64,000 bases of DNA from Desmodesmus armatus (GCA_007449985.2 VIIQ02000569.1:62001-126000); one strand, 5' to 3'; counted from the stretch's first letter, positions 1 through 10,247 are shown. Translations and numbers: made by a program. The notes: generated by a model from the sequence alone, not told the origin.

Positions 1-2125
1 ACCTGGCGCAGCGGGGCGAACACGTGTGTAGGCGGGCTGGTGTGTGCCAGAGACAAGGCAGGACATGCGATTGTTGAGAGTGTACAGGCCAGCACTGCGC
101 AAGAAGTCAATGAGAGCAAGGCCTGCAGGGTTGGTCACGGTCTCCCCCCATCGGCCAATGTGCTGGTTGTCTTCAGAAGCAGAGCCCACTCGGCTGTTCA
201 GGTCTCCCATGATCACAACCTCACCGCACTGCTTAAAACGCTCCACATCTGCGGCAAGTTGGTTGTAGGACTCAGTGGCAGCAGCGACAGTATCCAAGGC
301 ACTGGGGGGCAGGTACACACAGCCAACAAACAAGGGACGTTCCCTCCGGCGGTGGCTGTCAATCTCTAGCCAAATACTTTCAGGGACAGCAGTGTCAAAG
401 TGTGCCTTAGTGACAGGTCCCAGCATACGGGAAACATAGAAACCTACCCCCCCACCTTGTTGGTCCTGTCTGGGCTTGCTGATGAATGTGTAGCCAGAGA
501 TGTCATGTGGCTTGCATTTCCCCTCCCATGTTTCTGTCACCCCAAGGACGTCAAGGTTGAGGTGGCGGATGATGGCTTCCACTTCCACTGTTGTAATTGC
601 GCTAAGGCCACATGCATTGACATGTCCCATGTTTACCCCGCCCTGTGTCCATGCTGTGTTAGCCGCTCGCACCAAACCAGCAGCATGCCTGCGGCGCCTA
701 CGTGCATCTGCTCGGGCTGCTCGTTGTGTTGGGTTAGTGGGGTTGGGTTGGCGAGGGGTGGTGGCAGGTTGGGATTGTTGGTCTTGGTCCTGGCTTTCCG
801 GTGTTCGGCCTGCATCGGAGGGGGCAAGGGGGGCTCCAAGGGCAATCAATTTATCACGGAGGTTAGAGGGGATACGAGCATTTGCAGGCAGAACATGGCG
901 CAGCGCCTCTGTGACGCTCATCAGCTCAGTGTCATCATCAGTGTTGCACACCCTGTAGTTGTATGGCAGGCTCTCACGGGGGTCTAGGCTGATGACACCA
1001 TAGCATGTGCCATGGCCAGGGAACCTCTTGCGCACCACGGTGTTATCAGGGATTCTCTGAGGCAGTCGCTGAGGGGTTGTCTGCGTTGCTGCCTCTGGTG
1101 CCAGGTGCTTGCCATGTTGGAGCAGTGGTCTGTGATGTGTTTTGGGGACCTCCCACCAGCTGTGTGCCATGCTCTCACACACTTCTTGCACAGTCATGCT
1201 AGATGGGAGTGTACATGTAGTTAAAAAGCTGACAGTGTATGCGGCAGCAGCGTCCTCCCCTACAGCAGGGAGGGCCACTCCCCAGTGCTTGTTCCGGCCA
1301 GATTTCAGCATGACTACAACACTGCGCTTAGGCATGCCCTGTAGTGTTACGGGGTCGCTGGAGCGAGGTGGCGGAGTAGCCAGCTGTTGCGACTGTGTGG
1401 GCAGTGTGCTGTCAGCAGTTGAGGGGGTAGCCATTTCATCCAGGTCAGTAAGGGCAGCAAAGCGGTTAGTTTCAGCTGGTGGTGTGGTTTGTTTGGGTAG
1501 GGTATGCCCGTCCTCACACAGCACTACACGCCAGCCTAGGACAGCTCGAAGGGTGTGAGCTACTGCATCCCTGTTACTCTTCAGGGCCTGTTGGTATGCT
1601 GCTGGAATACCAGCCAGACGCACCCTGGTGGCAGAGGTGGTGTCCCGCTCAGCAGTGTTGCCCAGCCACTGTGTCCGACCCATAGCAAGGGCAGCCAGAG
1701 CAGTAGTGAGCCCAGAGTGCATGTTGTTCACCTGTCTTCCAGCATTCGCCAGCAGCATCCGGAATTGTGTGCCATCATGGTCGATGACCATCTCACTTCT
1801 CACGCCGAAGATGACAGCATAGAGGCCGTAGGTGGGGCCGCTGTGGGCGGGCCTGTGCAGATTACTTCCTGCAGGGGCAGCAGCACGGGCACGGGGGGCA
1901 AGAGGGGCAGGCCGGGGAGCGAGGGGGGCAGGACGGGGGGCCAGAGGGGCAGACGGAGCACGCATGGCAGCACCGGGGGTTGGGGCGGGCGTCTGTAAAG
2001 TGTTTGTAGGTCTAGGCATGCCATCGCAGTGTACACGTTGCCACCCGCCCTGCACGAAGACATATGAGGCATAATCAGGGCAAGGGGGGGCAGTGGAGGG
2101 GCCAACACCAAATTGTGGGTCAGTG
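1..2125 (-). CDS. LINE ORF: N-terminal region plus APE-type endonuclease, partial
   Basis: The minus strand is open from about 2125 down to the window edge, so the 3' part is missing. The C-terminal third is an endonuclease/exonuclease/phosphatase (EEP) domain: the Asn-bearing VNACGLSAI near 625, the catalytic Glu in LGVTETW near 550, GGGVGFYVS near 450, VGCVYLPPS near 325 and the IMGDLNSRVG motif near 200. In LINEs this domain nicks target DNA for target-primed reverse transcription. The N-terminal 500 or so residues contain a Pro/Ala-rich repeat (LAPRPAP) and a segment starting VVRKRFPGHGTCYGVI followed by a D-rich TDDDTEL stretch, which resembles the Tudor/chromo-like modules seen in some plant and algal elements. 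The start codon is not resolved because the junction with the inverted piece cuts the 5' end. Confidence 0.8.
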
Positions 2126-2130
2126 ATTGT

Positions 2131-3525
2131 CCGGCGCTGGCCATTGATAAGCACATAGCAGAATTGGCGGGTATCCTCACTGCTATCCAAACAAACGGAC
2201 AGAAAAAACACCTGTGTGTGGCAACAGACAGCTTGACCAGTATTCACCAGATATTCACCGCACTTACAAGGCCTCAAGACATGCGAGAACACAGACACCA
2301 GCACCTGATCCAAGAGATTATCTCTGCAGTGCAACGACACCCAGGAAAGGTACACCTGCAAAAGGTGAAAAGCCACTGTGGAATCATGGGCAACGAAATG
2401 GCCGACAAGATTGCAGTACGTCTTGCAAAGAGGGAGGTGCTACCGGCAGGAACTGAACGAGTTGACTGTGTGACCCCTAGCGCAAATAGGTCGCAGATGC
2501 ACTGGCCTCACTTCATGACCAGCTCCACAGACGCCGCAGGCAACATGATCGGCACCCACAAACCACTACCCAACCTGAAGGAAAGCTTGGAAAAGACATT
2601 ACACGCATCACACAAGTTTGGATCTGCTCCTCAGGACGGGAAGTGTTTCACCCAATGGAAAGCAATTGCTGCCGATCTTGACCACACACACAGCCATGGC
2701 TTTATTACAAGTAGCAGAGTAAACTACATTGAACGTAAATTAGGCCTGCAGGCCCGCACATGGAAGCTACCTACCCAAGGCTTGTTACATAAATGGGGCA
2801 AGACCAAATCCCCATCATGCCTTCTGTGTGGACAACTTGATACCAGCCACCATGCCATCAGCGGTTGCCCAGCACTCTCCAAGCTGACAGCCAACCGCCA
2901 CAACCAAGCAGGCAGACTGTGTTTGGACGCCATCCTGCAGGGAAGGCATGGAGATCAAGTAATCATGGCTGACGTGGGACAACAAGCCCATGTCTCAGAC
3001 ATGCAGACCTCTAGGAACATACCCAGTAGAATACCAGTGGACAAGCTGCCAGCCTCAGTCCCGGCAGAGGTTGCTCAACTTCTATCCACACGCGGCAGCA
3101 GACCTGACATACTCATGCTGGCAGACGAAGACTGCACACAATCCTTCTACATAATAGAGATCAAATACTGCGCAGACACAGCCCCCCAGGGCCAAGAAGC
3201 CAGGGCTGAGGCCCAACACTCAGAGCTCTTCAAACTACTGTTAGCAGATGAACGAGGACTCACCACGGTGCACCAGATAACACTATTGTTGGGGGTCACA
3301 GGCACCATATACAAGCACATCCGGGAAAGACTGGAATGGTTGGGGGTCCGCCCACCCGCACTGCAAAGCCTACTGCAGGCACTACATATACACCATATCA
3401 AAAGCCTCCACACAATATGGAAGGGAAGAGCCGCCTTGATATCAGAAAAGCACCCTGGGCACAACGGAGCCCGCAGACCCACCAACCAAACAACACCAAG
3501 CACAAAGCGTAGGAAGACAAAGTAA
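2131..3525 (+). CDS. LINE C-terminal fragment: RNase H, CCHC knuckle, PD-(D/E)XK-like segment
   Basis: Open frame with stop at 3523-3525. RNase H signatures are the Glu of IAELAGIL, the Asp of VATDSLTSI, and VKSHCGIMGNEMAD with the final Asp. The first RNase H strand with its catalytic Asp is absent, because the domain begins right at the inversion junction; it cannot be functional as it stands. Downstream, CLLCGQLDTSHHAISGC fits the C-X2-C-X8-H-X4-C knuckle found after LINE reverse transcriptases. Further on, SRPDILMLAD and YIIEIKY give an (R)PD...E-X-K arrangement like a restriction-like endonuclease (RLE). APE plus RLE in one element is the hallmark of the Dualen/RandI family described from Chlamydomonas; assignment here is inference. 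Confidence 0.75.
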   Translation, partial: PALAIDKHIAELAGILTAIQTNGQKKHLCVATDSLTSIHQIFTALTRPQDMREHRHQHLIQEIISAVQRHPGKVHLQKVKSHCGIMGNEMADKIAVRLAKREVLPAGTERVDCVTPSANRSQMHWPHFMTSSTDAAGNMIGTHKPLPNLKESLEKTLHASHKFGSAPQDGKCFTQWKAIAADLDHTHSHGFITSSRVNYIERKLGLQARTWKLPTQGLLHKWGKTKSPSCLLCGQLDTSHHAISGCPALSKLTANRHNQAGRLCLDAILQGRHGDQVIMADVGQQAHVSDMQTSRNIPSRIPVDKLPASVPAEVAQLLSTRGSRPDILMLADEDCTQSFYIIEIKYCADTAPQGQEARAEAQHSELFKLLLADERGLTTVHQITLLLGVTGTIYKHIRERLEWLGVRPPALQSLLQALHIHHIKSLHTIWKGRAALISEKHPGHNGARRPTNQTTPSTKRRKTK

Positions 3526-3673
3526 GACCATGCCCAGCACAGCTACAACATAGAGCCGATAAGCCCTTGACTGCCCTAGGGCATCAGGGTTACGGTGGGG
3601 GGTGTGAAGGCATCAGCCACGCACACCTCTCTCCTTAAACTTATGCGGAGTGGTGCAGTCCACTCTGCGTAGT

Positions 3674-3700
3674 TCTCTCTCTCTCTCTCTCTCTCTCTGC
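3674..3700 (+). repeat. CT dinucleotide microsatellite
   Basis: Short run of about eleven CT units immediately left of the minisatellite block. No coding role. Confidence 0.9.
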
Positions 3701-3703
3701 AAG

Positions 3704-4080
3704 CACCCCCTCCGCCACTCCTCGTGCATGGCCCTCCCTTTCTTAGTGCACGCACCCCCTCCGCTACTCCTCGTGCATGGCTCCCCGGTTCTAGATAGCT
3801 AAGCCCTAGTGCACGCACCCCCTCCGCTACTCCTCGTGCATGGCCCTCTCTTCTTAGTGCACGCACCCCCTCGCTACTGCTCATGCATGGCTCCCCCGTT
3901 CTAGATAGCTAAACCTTAGTGCACGCACCCCCTCCGCTACTCCTCGTGCATGGCTCTCCCTTTCATAGTGCACGCACCCCCTCCGCTACTCCTCGTGCAT
4001 GGCTCTCCCTTTCTACTTATCTAAGCCCTAGTGCAAGCACCCCCTCCGCTACTCCTCGTGCATGGCCCCCCATACTTAGC
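3704..4080 (+). repeat. Minisatellite A, 48/62-bp alternating units
   Basis: Seven copies of a unit beginning ACCCCCTCCGCTACTCCTCG and containing GTGCATGGC. Units alternate between a short form of about 48 bp and a longer one of about 62 bp with an extra CTAGATAGCTAAGCC-type insert, so the effective higher-order period is about 110 bp. Copies differ by several substitutions. It starts just beyond the 3' end of the LINE piece. Confidence 0.85.
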
Positions 4081-4440
4081 ACCCCTTCCAACTCCTCATG
4101 TTAGCGCCGCTCCCAATGTCTCATAGTTAGAGCCCCTTCCAACTTTTCATAGTTAGAGCCCATTCCAACTTCTCATAGTTAGAGCCCCTTCCAACTTCTC
4201 ATAGTTAGAGCCCCTTCCAACTTCTCATGTTAGCACCGCTCCCAAGTTCTCATGTTAGCACCGCTTCCAACTTTTCGTAGTTTAGCGCCGCTCCCAACTT
4301 CTCATAGCTTAGCGCTAGTCCCAACTTCGCATAGCTTAGCGCCGCTCCCAACTTCTCATAGCCTAGCGCCGCTCCCAACTTCTCATAGCTTAGCGCCGCT
4401 CCCAACTCCTCATAGCTTAGCGCCGCTCCCAATTTCTCAT
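4080..4440 (+). repeat. Minisatellite B, ~26-27-bp units
   Basis: About thirteen units built on CATAGTTAGAGCCCCTTCC, drifting rightwards to a CATAGCTTAGCGCCGCTCCC variant. In the later units the period is 27 bp, a multiple of three, so 9-residue peptide repeats appear open on both strands; that is a by-product of the period, not evidence of a protein. Confidence 0.85.
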
Positions 4441-6255
4441 GCCTCATGTACCTTGGAGTCCCTTCACACACCCCTTCGGCAACTCCTCATGCATTGCTAC
4501 GAATGCACAATTCACACACTTTGGCCCAAAGGGTGACGGTCACCCCCCCCCCCCTCACCCCCTTCTTCCACTGCCTCGCATGTCTTCATGATCACCCTCA
4601 ACATGCCTCAACTGGCCCTGAGCTCCACTTTCCCCCATGAGAGGTGAGGATCGGAGGCTGCCACCAGCCTGGTCCAGCCGTGCTGGCTGGTCAGGGAGCA
4701 AGGTTCCTCTGAGAGCAACAATTCAGGGTTGGCGGCATGGCAGAGCTGCAGTTCCGTTAGGCCAGTTCAAGACAGCACAACAGCAGCCTCAGCTTAGAGA
4801 GCACGGCAGCCCATCGCCAGTACCAGGCGTCATTACTAGTTGAACTGCGCAGCATGAGTAAGGCATGCTCACCCCTTGTTGCAACCAACTTGTGGCACAT
4901 CAGTTCCCTGACAGTGTCTTGCCATGCCTGCATGCCTTTCAGGTTGTGGCTCTCAACCTCAGTGCGACACTGAGCGCACGACTGTGCACTGAGCTGCGCT
5001 CGTGGAGGCACCCGCGACAACAAGTGTCGTCCGTGCTTCCTGAAGCTGCTGCTGTCTGGCCACCTGCAGCTTGCAGCAGCACCACTGCTGCTGCTGGCTG
5101 GGGGTCACCACCAGCAAACCCACCCAAAATGGTGTCTCTCGACACCACCACACCCATTGGAAACTTTCCGGGACTGCTTGGCTGGTTGGGACACTGACTG
5201 TACGGTTAGCAGGTGCCTGACAATGAGAGACTGCAAGTGTGCTGGTTTGGCCAATGTGTAATAGCAGCATGAGCAGGAAGCACACTGGCATGCAGCACCT
5301 TCAATGGTGTACCACTGATGTGCTACATGTAGCAGCTGGCCAGCAACTGGACATGCTTGTAAGCATCGCATGGATCAGCTGGCATGCTGCTGCCTATCTA
5401 GCAGGGAGGGTTACAGGTCCTGGACATGTGCTGTGTGGTTGAAAGGGTAGCTGATCTTGGTTTTCTCAACCCTACTTACCCTAGTTGGCTTCAGGCAGTT
5501 TAGGGGACACTTCAGTGCAGAACCCTGCTCAGGCCGGCAAGGAGCGTAGACGCAACTGGGTAGGATGAATGCTCAAAGTGCTGGCTGGTTTGTATGAGAT
5601 ATACTCGGCTGTGCTGGTTTGCACAGCATCAGAAAGAGTCTGTGAAGCTGCATCAAGGCTACCAGCAACAGACACGCTATTGGCCGATACCCGCCATCTT
5701 TCAAACACAGGTTACCCTCATGTGTGCATCAACTGCCACGCAGTAACAGCCACCCCCAGCAGCAACCAGCATGCCCCCTGTGCCGCTAGGCCCCTTGAGG
5801 AGGAGTTGCTCCGCTGCTGGCCCTGCTCGGCAGTGAACCCATTCATGCTGCGCCGGCTGCTGCTGCTGCTGCTGCTGACTGCAATCATGCCATCCCCTTC
5901 TCTGAGTGCCTGCTGCACTTGACTGTGCTGCACCTTGCCAAAAGCAGCTCCAGGGTTGTCCTGCAGCAGCAGCAACAGCAGCAGCAGAACAGGTCAATGT
6001 CGGGTACCGTGTGAGGGTCAGTGCTGGTGCGCAGTACCACATCCCCACCAAAACCCCAGCGCCAGCTCACCCGGTGGGCAATGTGGCTCTGCACTGCCAC
6101 TTGTTGAATGCAATTGATAGTATCAATTGCTCGAAGCTCCTCCCTCCCCTCCCCCTTCCCCCCACCCACCCCGCCACCCCCCACCAAGCCACCCCCTCAC
6201 CCCCCCCCCCCCGCCCAGCAATCCTGACACTGAATTATATTCCTGGGCACCTCAC
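4441..6255. other. Region without a confident gene
   Basis: No ORF here shows a recognisable domain. Codon-like stretches on the minus strand around 5105-5370 contain a Cys/His-rich segment (CASCSC followed by several His), possibly a decayed transposase zinc finger, but too weak to call. The right part, below 6256, probably holds the final exon(s) and 3' UTR of the minus-strand GDSL gene. CTG/CAG runs lie at 5860-5880 and 5960-5985, and C-runs at 4550 and 6200-6212. Confidence 0.5.
6060..6125 (+). repeat. Inverted, diverged copy of the GDSL gene's last recognised exon end
   Basis: On the plus strand this segment reads VGNVALHCHLLNAIDS. The minus-strand exon ending at 6256 reads WANVALHYPLMDAIDK. 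The two lie head to tail in opposite orientation about 150 bp apart and are alignable at the nucleotide level with roughly three quarters identity by eye. It is a local inverted duplication of the exon end, or a remnant of a second, convergent GDSL gene. Confidence 0.55.
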
Positions 6256-9200
6256 CTTATCGATGGCGTCCATCAAGGGGTAGTGCAGTGCCACATTCGC
6301 CCACGCCATCACCGGCAGCTGCCCCTCAATCGTCTCCTGCATCTGCTTGAACAGCAGCTGGTTGCCGGCACTGCTGAGGTGCAGCTTGTCAGGCTGCAGC
6401 AGCGTGTCATGCCAGTTGGGGTCCTGCTGCCAAGATTCAAAAATGTTGAGGAAGGCGGCTCCGTGTTTGGTGGCCAGCTGCTGTAACTGATTGACGTACA
6501 GCCGGCTGTGGGCATTTTCCCGGTCCCAAGGCTTCTGTGGGGGGCACGGGGGGTGGCAGACGGCAGTGTCGGGTCGTGGTGGTGGTGGGTGGGTGGGTAC
6601 GTAAGGGGGGGGGGTAAACCAGAGCAGCGAGGGGAGCCCAGCACATGTAAACCACAGTGATGTTGGACAGCATGGTATGCTATGATGGCAGCTGCTGTGG
6701 CTGGTCGATTTGCAGCCGGCTGTGGGCATTCTCCCGGGCCCAAGGCTTCTACGGTGGTGGCGGCGGGGGTGGGGGGGGGGGGGGGAGGGAGTTGACAGCA
6801 CATGGTTGTGGTGGTGGTGGCGTGTGTGTGGTTGTCGGGAGGGGGGGAGTGAACCAGAGCGGCGAGGGGAGCCTGGCACATGTCAACAACAGTGTTGCAG
6901 GAGAGCATGGTCTGTCTATATGCTACCAGCTGCTGTAGCTGGTCGAGGTACAACCGGCTGTGGGCATATCCCAGTCCCAGGGCTTCTGCCGGGAGGCAGG
7001 GAGCAAGGCAGTGCCAGTAGCAGCATTGCTGCTGGATATGAGTGCTGTTGCTGTTGCTTCCACCTGGTATTGCTACCGCTGCTGCCGCTGCCGCCACTGC
7101 CGCCACTCTGAGGCTACTGTCACTGTATCGGTTCTGGCTGCTGCCGCTGTTGTTGCTTTCACTGCGTGCCGGCAGCGCTGCTGACACTGCTGCTGCTGCT
7201 GCGGCGTCCTGTTGTTGCCATCACTGCGTGCCAGCAGCGCTGCTGACACTGCTGCTGCGCCCTGTTGCTACTGTCACTGCAGCCACCCATGCTGATGCTG
7301 ATACTGCCACCAGTGCCGCAGCTGCTGCTGCTGCTGCTGCTGCTGCTGCACTTTCTGCTCACCGGCTTGTCCTTCTTGCAGGCCTCACACACAGGTGGAG
7401 GTGACACGATCAGGAAGTGCTTCACGCCAGCATCCTTGCCCCGCTGGATGATCCTGTCTACGTTCACAGCAAACTGCTCAGGGGAGATATAGTGGGACCT
7501 GCAGGGGGTGCGGGGGGGGGGGGGGGGGGGGCGGGGCGGGGGGGGGGGGGGGGGGGGGGTCAGGGACAGCGGTGAAGCACTGGTGAACTTGGTGGGTGCG
7601 GTGGCATGTGTGACCTGTGTGTGCTGCGCCTCTGTGTCAGGGGGGCTGAGCGGCAGGCACATGTAACTGGGCTGGCAACTGGGACATCACTGGCTGTTCA
7701 AGGTTCAAACAAAAAGCCAACAAAAGCCAAAAGTGTGAACTGAGTATAGCTGCCGTCAACTGGGCCGACACGTCCACTCCTGCATGGCGCAACATGCTGT
7801 TTCTGCGCAGCACACTCTTTGTCAAGGCCGTCACTATGGTGTGGCACTCAACGGCTAAGGTGTGTCTAACTCCCCCCCCCCCTCCCCTGCTGGACCCCGT
7901 GACTTCAGGCACTCCCCGCCCCCCCTTCTTTTACGAGCACAGCCACTCACCCCGAGACTTCTTTCGTAAGTGTGTCCTTGGTTCCCAGGAAGAGCACATT
8001 TTACTGCCAAACTGTTGCCTCAGTGGGCCCCCGTGGCGTCATGCAAAGCACTCCCCCCCCCCCCAAACCCCAGGTACACAGCCACTCACCCAGAGACTTC
8101 TCTTGTGAGTGTGTCCTTGGTGCCCAGGAACAGCACTGCCATGGTGGGGTTGCGCAGCATTGTACCCCATAAGGCTGTTAACATGCTGTGGAACTCCTGA
8201 GTCACTACAGTGTGGGGAGCCTGAGGTGTGTCTAGCTCCCAACCCCTGGGTCCCCCGTGGCTTCATGCAAAGCGCCCCCACCCCCAACCCCAGCCCCGCC
8301 TTTGGGAACACAGCCACTCACCCAGAGACTTCTTTCGTGAGTGTGTCCTTGGTCCCCAGGAAGAGCACTGCCATGGTGGGGTTGGCCACATTGAACAGCT
8401 CATCCAGCATGTAGTCAACAAACCACGACGTGAAGTAGCCGCCAAACCCACGGTTCACAACATCCGCCTGTTGGGTGGGTGGGTGTGTGTGTGTGGGGGG
8501 GGGGGGGGGGGGTGCATGCAAGGGAAAAACAAGCGGTGGCGTAACATTACCAACAAAGGAGGGAAGAGCCCGAGGCTGGCTTGCCCTCAGTTGAGAGACT
8601 GATAGAGGGGTGAGGGGCGGGGGGGGGGGGGTAGCTGCAGTGCCATCAGTTGGATCGTCTGGGCAAGCATACAGGAGAGGCAGCTACATTCTGCGTACTT
8701 GCACAGTGCACTTCACTACAATTGCTTGGGGCAGGGTGCGCAGACATCCATGTAGTGTGCGCAGTGCTTGTAAGTTTTTGGTGCCTACAGCTGCTGTCAG
8801 GGTTGTTTGGGATACGCAGTGTCCCCACCCATTTGAAGCTACTGCTGCTGCTGAGGGGGAGGGGGGGGGGGGGGGGGGAGGCACGGGGGGGGGGGGGGGG
8901 TCGCGAGTGTTGCAGCAGCGGTTCTACCTACTTGTAGCTTGAAGACGAAGCAGCATGTTGATATGTGTGCAGACACAGAAAAGGTGTGTGTTGATGTTCT
9001 ACATATGGCTGGGGCAGGGTGCGCAGGGAATGCAGCATGCGCGGTGCTTGTGATGTGCATGGTGCCTACAGCTGTTGTCAGCATTTGGTCGCATGTACAT
9101 TTTCATCAAGAGTGTGGGTACCCTGTGCATGTGCCACTGCTGCAGTGCATGGCGCCTTACTATCAAGGCAAGTACACTGCTGGAGTTGAAAAGTTCATAT

Positions 9201-9504
9201 GGACACGGACCCCCTCCCCCCCCCCCCGATGGTACGTTGACGCAGCACAGCACAAGGGCGCCTATCTTGCCAGATTGTTGGTGGCACACCAGCACGAATG
9301 CACACTCACCTTTCTGACGTACCGCTCCTGCAGCAGCAACCCCCAGCCATCATGCTTGCGCGCGAACGCTCCTTCCGTCAAGCCGTCCCCCACTGCTATG
9401 ATACATGGCTTAGCTGCTTGCGTGGGAAGCTCTGCTGCATGTGCTGCAAAGTTCTGGTGGTGTTGTAGAAGTACAAGTATCGATAGACAGACCAGCTGTA
9501 ACAT
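6256..9504 (-). CDS. GDSL/SGNH-family esterase, isoamyl-acetate hydrolase (IAH1) type, degenerate active site
   Basis: Four exons join in phase: 9504-9310, 8467-8322, 7498-7363 and 6534-6256; at least one short 3' exon is probably unresolved. The ATG at 9502-9504 opens a signal-peptide-like stretch (LVCLSILVLLQHH). Family blocks in order: block I as IIAVGDGLTEG, block II VNRGFGGYF, block III as LFLGTKDTLT, a segment SPEQFAVNV...HFLIVSPPPVCE typical of IAH1, and block V PDKLHLSSAGNQLLF. IAH1 proteins hydrolyse short-chain acetate esters. The usual catalytic Ser of GDS is Gly here and the Asn of the GxND oxyanion motif is Lys, while the Asp-X-X-His pair is kept. Either the gene encodes a non-hydrolytic relative or it is decaying. 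Introns contain repeated partial exon copies. Confidence 0.8.
6480..6990 (-). repeat. Three copies of the 5' end of GDSL exon 4 with its acceptor
   Basis: The true exon start (6534 downwards, KPWDRENAHSRLYVNQLQQL) is preceded in the intron by two diverged copies starting near 6752 (ALGPGECPQPAANRPA reading) and 6987 (ALGLGYAHSRLYLDQLQQL). Spacing is about 220-235 bp. Each copy carries an acceptor-like AG and is followed by a G-rich (plus-strand) tract. They look like tandem duplications of intron end plus exon start. Confidence 0.75.
7508..7559 (+). repeat. Poly-G tract (poly-C on the coding strand) before GDSL exon 3
   Basis: About 50 bases almost entirely G on the plus strand, lying directly upstream (coding sense) of the acceptor at 7499, where it forms a C-rich pre-acceptor tract. 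Confidence 0.9.
7939..8395 (-). repeat. Three copies of the 3' end of GDSL exon 2 with its donor
   Basis: The end of exon 2 (NPTMAVLFLGTKDTLTKEVS then a GTGAGT donor, 8322 side) recurs at about 8157-8081 and 8000-7939. The middle copy is nearly intact including NPTMAVLFLGTKDT; the third keeps only LFLGTKDTLTKEVS. All three keep the donor followed by GAGTGGCTGTG. This mirrors the acceptor-side copies at exon 4. Confidence 0.8.
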
Positions 9505-9605
9505 GCTGTGCTGCTGCTGCTCCAGGCTGCGCTGTCCCGCCCACCCCCTGGCTGCACTGCTGCTGTTACAGCTGGTGGTGCAAGAGAGCTGGCTGCGATC
9601 AGCAG

Positions 9606-9628
9606 TGCCTATATACGTATAATATGTT
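9606..9628 (-). promoter_or_regulatory. Candidate TATA element of the GDSL gene
   Basis: Read on the minus strand, an AT-rich motif ATTATACGTATATAGG lies about 100-120 bp upstream of the ATG at 9504, in otherwise GC-rich sequence. Position fits a core promoter; no other support. Confidence 0.35.
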
Positions 9629-10242
9629 GTAGATGGAAATGGTAGCCTGGGGGCGTCCCCAATCTGTCCGAACTGACCTCAATTGCTTGCTGATTGTCAG
9701 ACAGCAGTAGTCCCGCCAGTACCGAGATACCTCAGCGATTGAACGATCAACGCACAGAAACCTGAAACCAAGTATTTGAGTTCACTGTTCAGGGAGCAGT
9801 GGTAGACGGGCGATGCAGGTGTCTGAGAGTGCCAGCGGGACGCGACGGTTTCTCTTTGTTGGGTGCACAAATGTTCCTGTCAACACACAGTCATCTACGT
9901 TTGCTGCACTGATGCATCTAAAATGCCTTTGAGTCGACAAATAGCTGTTTGTCGGTTTTTGCTGACTGTAGTTTGACTGTGCAGACGACCCAAGCCCAAG
10001 CAGCATGGTGCACTGGGCCGCATTGCAGCTGTTCACACAGCTGGCCACGGACACAACCAAACAAATGTACTGCCACCATGTTTTTCTGTGCATGAGTGCC
10101 CCCCCCCCCTGCCATGACTCATGGGCCATGAGGCATGCCCCACCGCACTTGCACTGCCAAGGACGGGTATACAGGCAAACAAAGTGAGTCCAGGGCAACC
10201 CACTGGGACAAACTATAGCTCTAACATGCAGGACCTCATACG
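9629..10242. other. Intergenic between the GDSL and TMX2-like genes
   Basis: Both flanking genes are on the minus strand. I see no conserved coding segment here; it should hold the GDSL upstream region and the TMX2-like gene's 3' flank. Confidence 0.5.
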
Positions 10243-10247
10243 TTACA
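10243..10247 (-). promoter_or_regulatory. Candidate polyadenylation signal, TMX2-like gene
   Basis: TTACA on the plus strand is TGTAA on the coding strand, about 80 bases after the stop. TGTAA is the usual chlorophycean poly(A) signal. Confidence 0.5.

Larger units (their letters stand above)
1..3560. mobile_element. LINE retrotransposon pieces joined head-to-head
   Basis: Two parts of a non-LTR retrotransposon lie in opposite orientations and meet near 2125-2145. The left part, read on the minus strand, runs from an N-terminal region into an APE-type endonuclease and leaves the window at position 1. The right part, read on the plus strand, holds the RNase H domain, a CCHC knuckle and a C-terminal nuclease-like motif. 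The reverse transcriptase is not in the window. A 5' inversion during insertion (twin priming) gives this geometry; two independent truncated copies could also do so. No poly-A tail or target-site duplication was recognised on the right side. LINE identity is strong, the exact family is inferred. Confidence 0.8.

Noticed and set aside
4250..4536. ORFs with 9-residue repeats on both strands
   Set aside because: Direct result of a 27-bp minisatellite period; no other support.
4939..5371. Cys/His-rich minus-strand ORFs as a BED-type transposase
   Set aside because: Only a loose Cys/His spacing; no transposase core found nearby.
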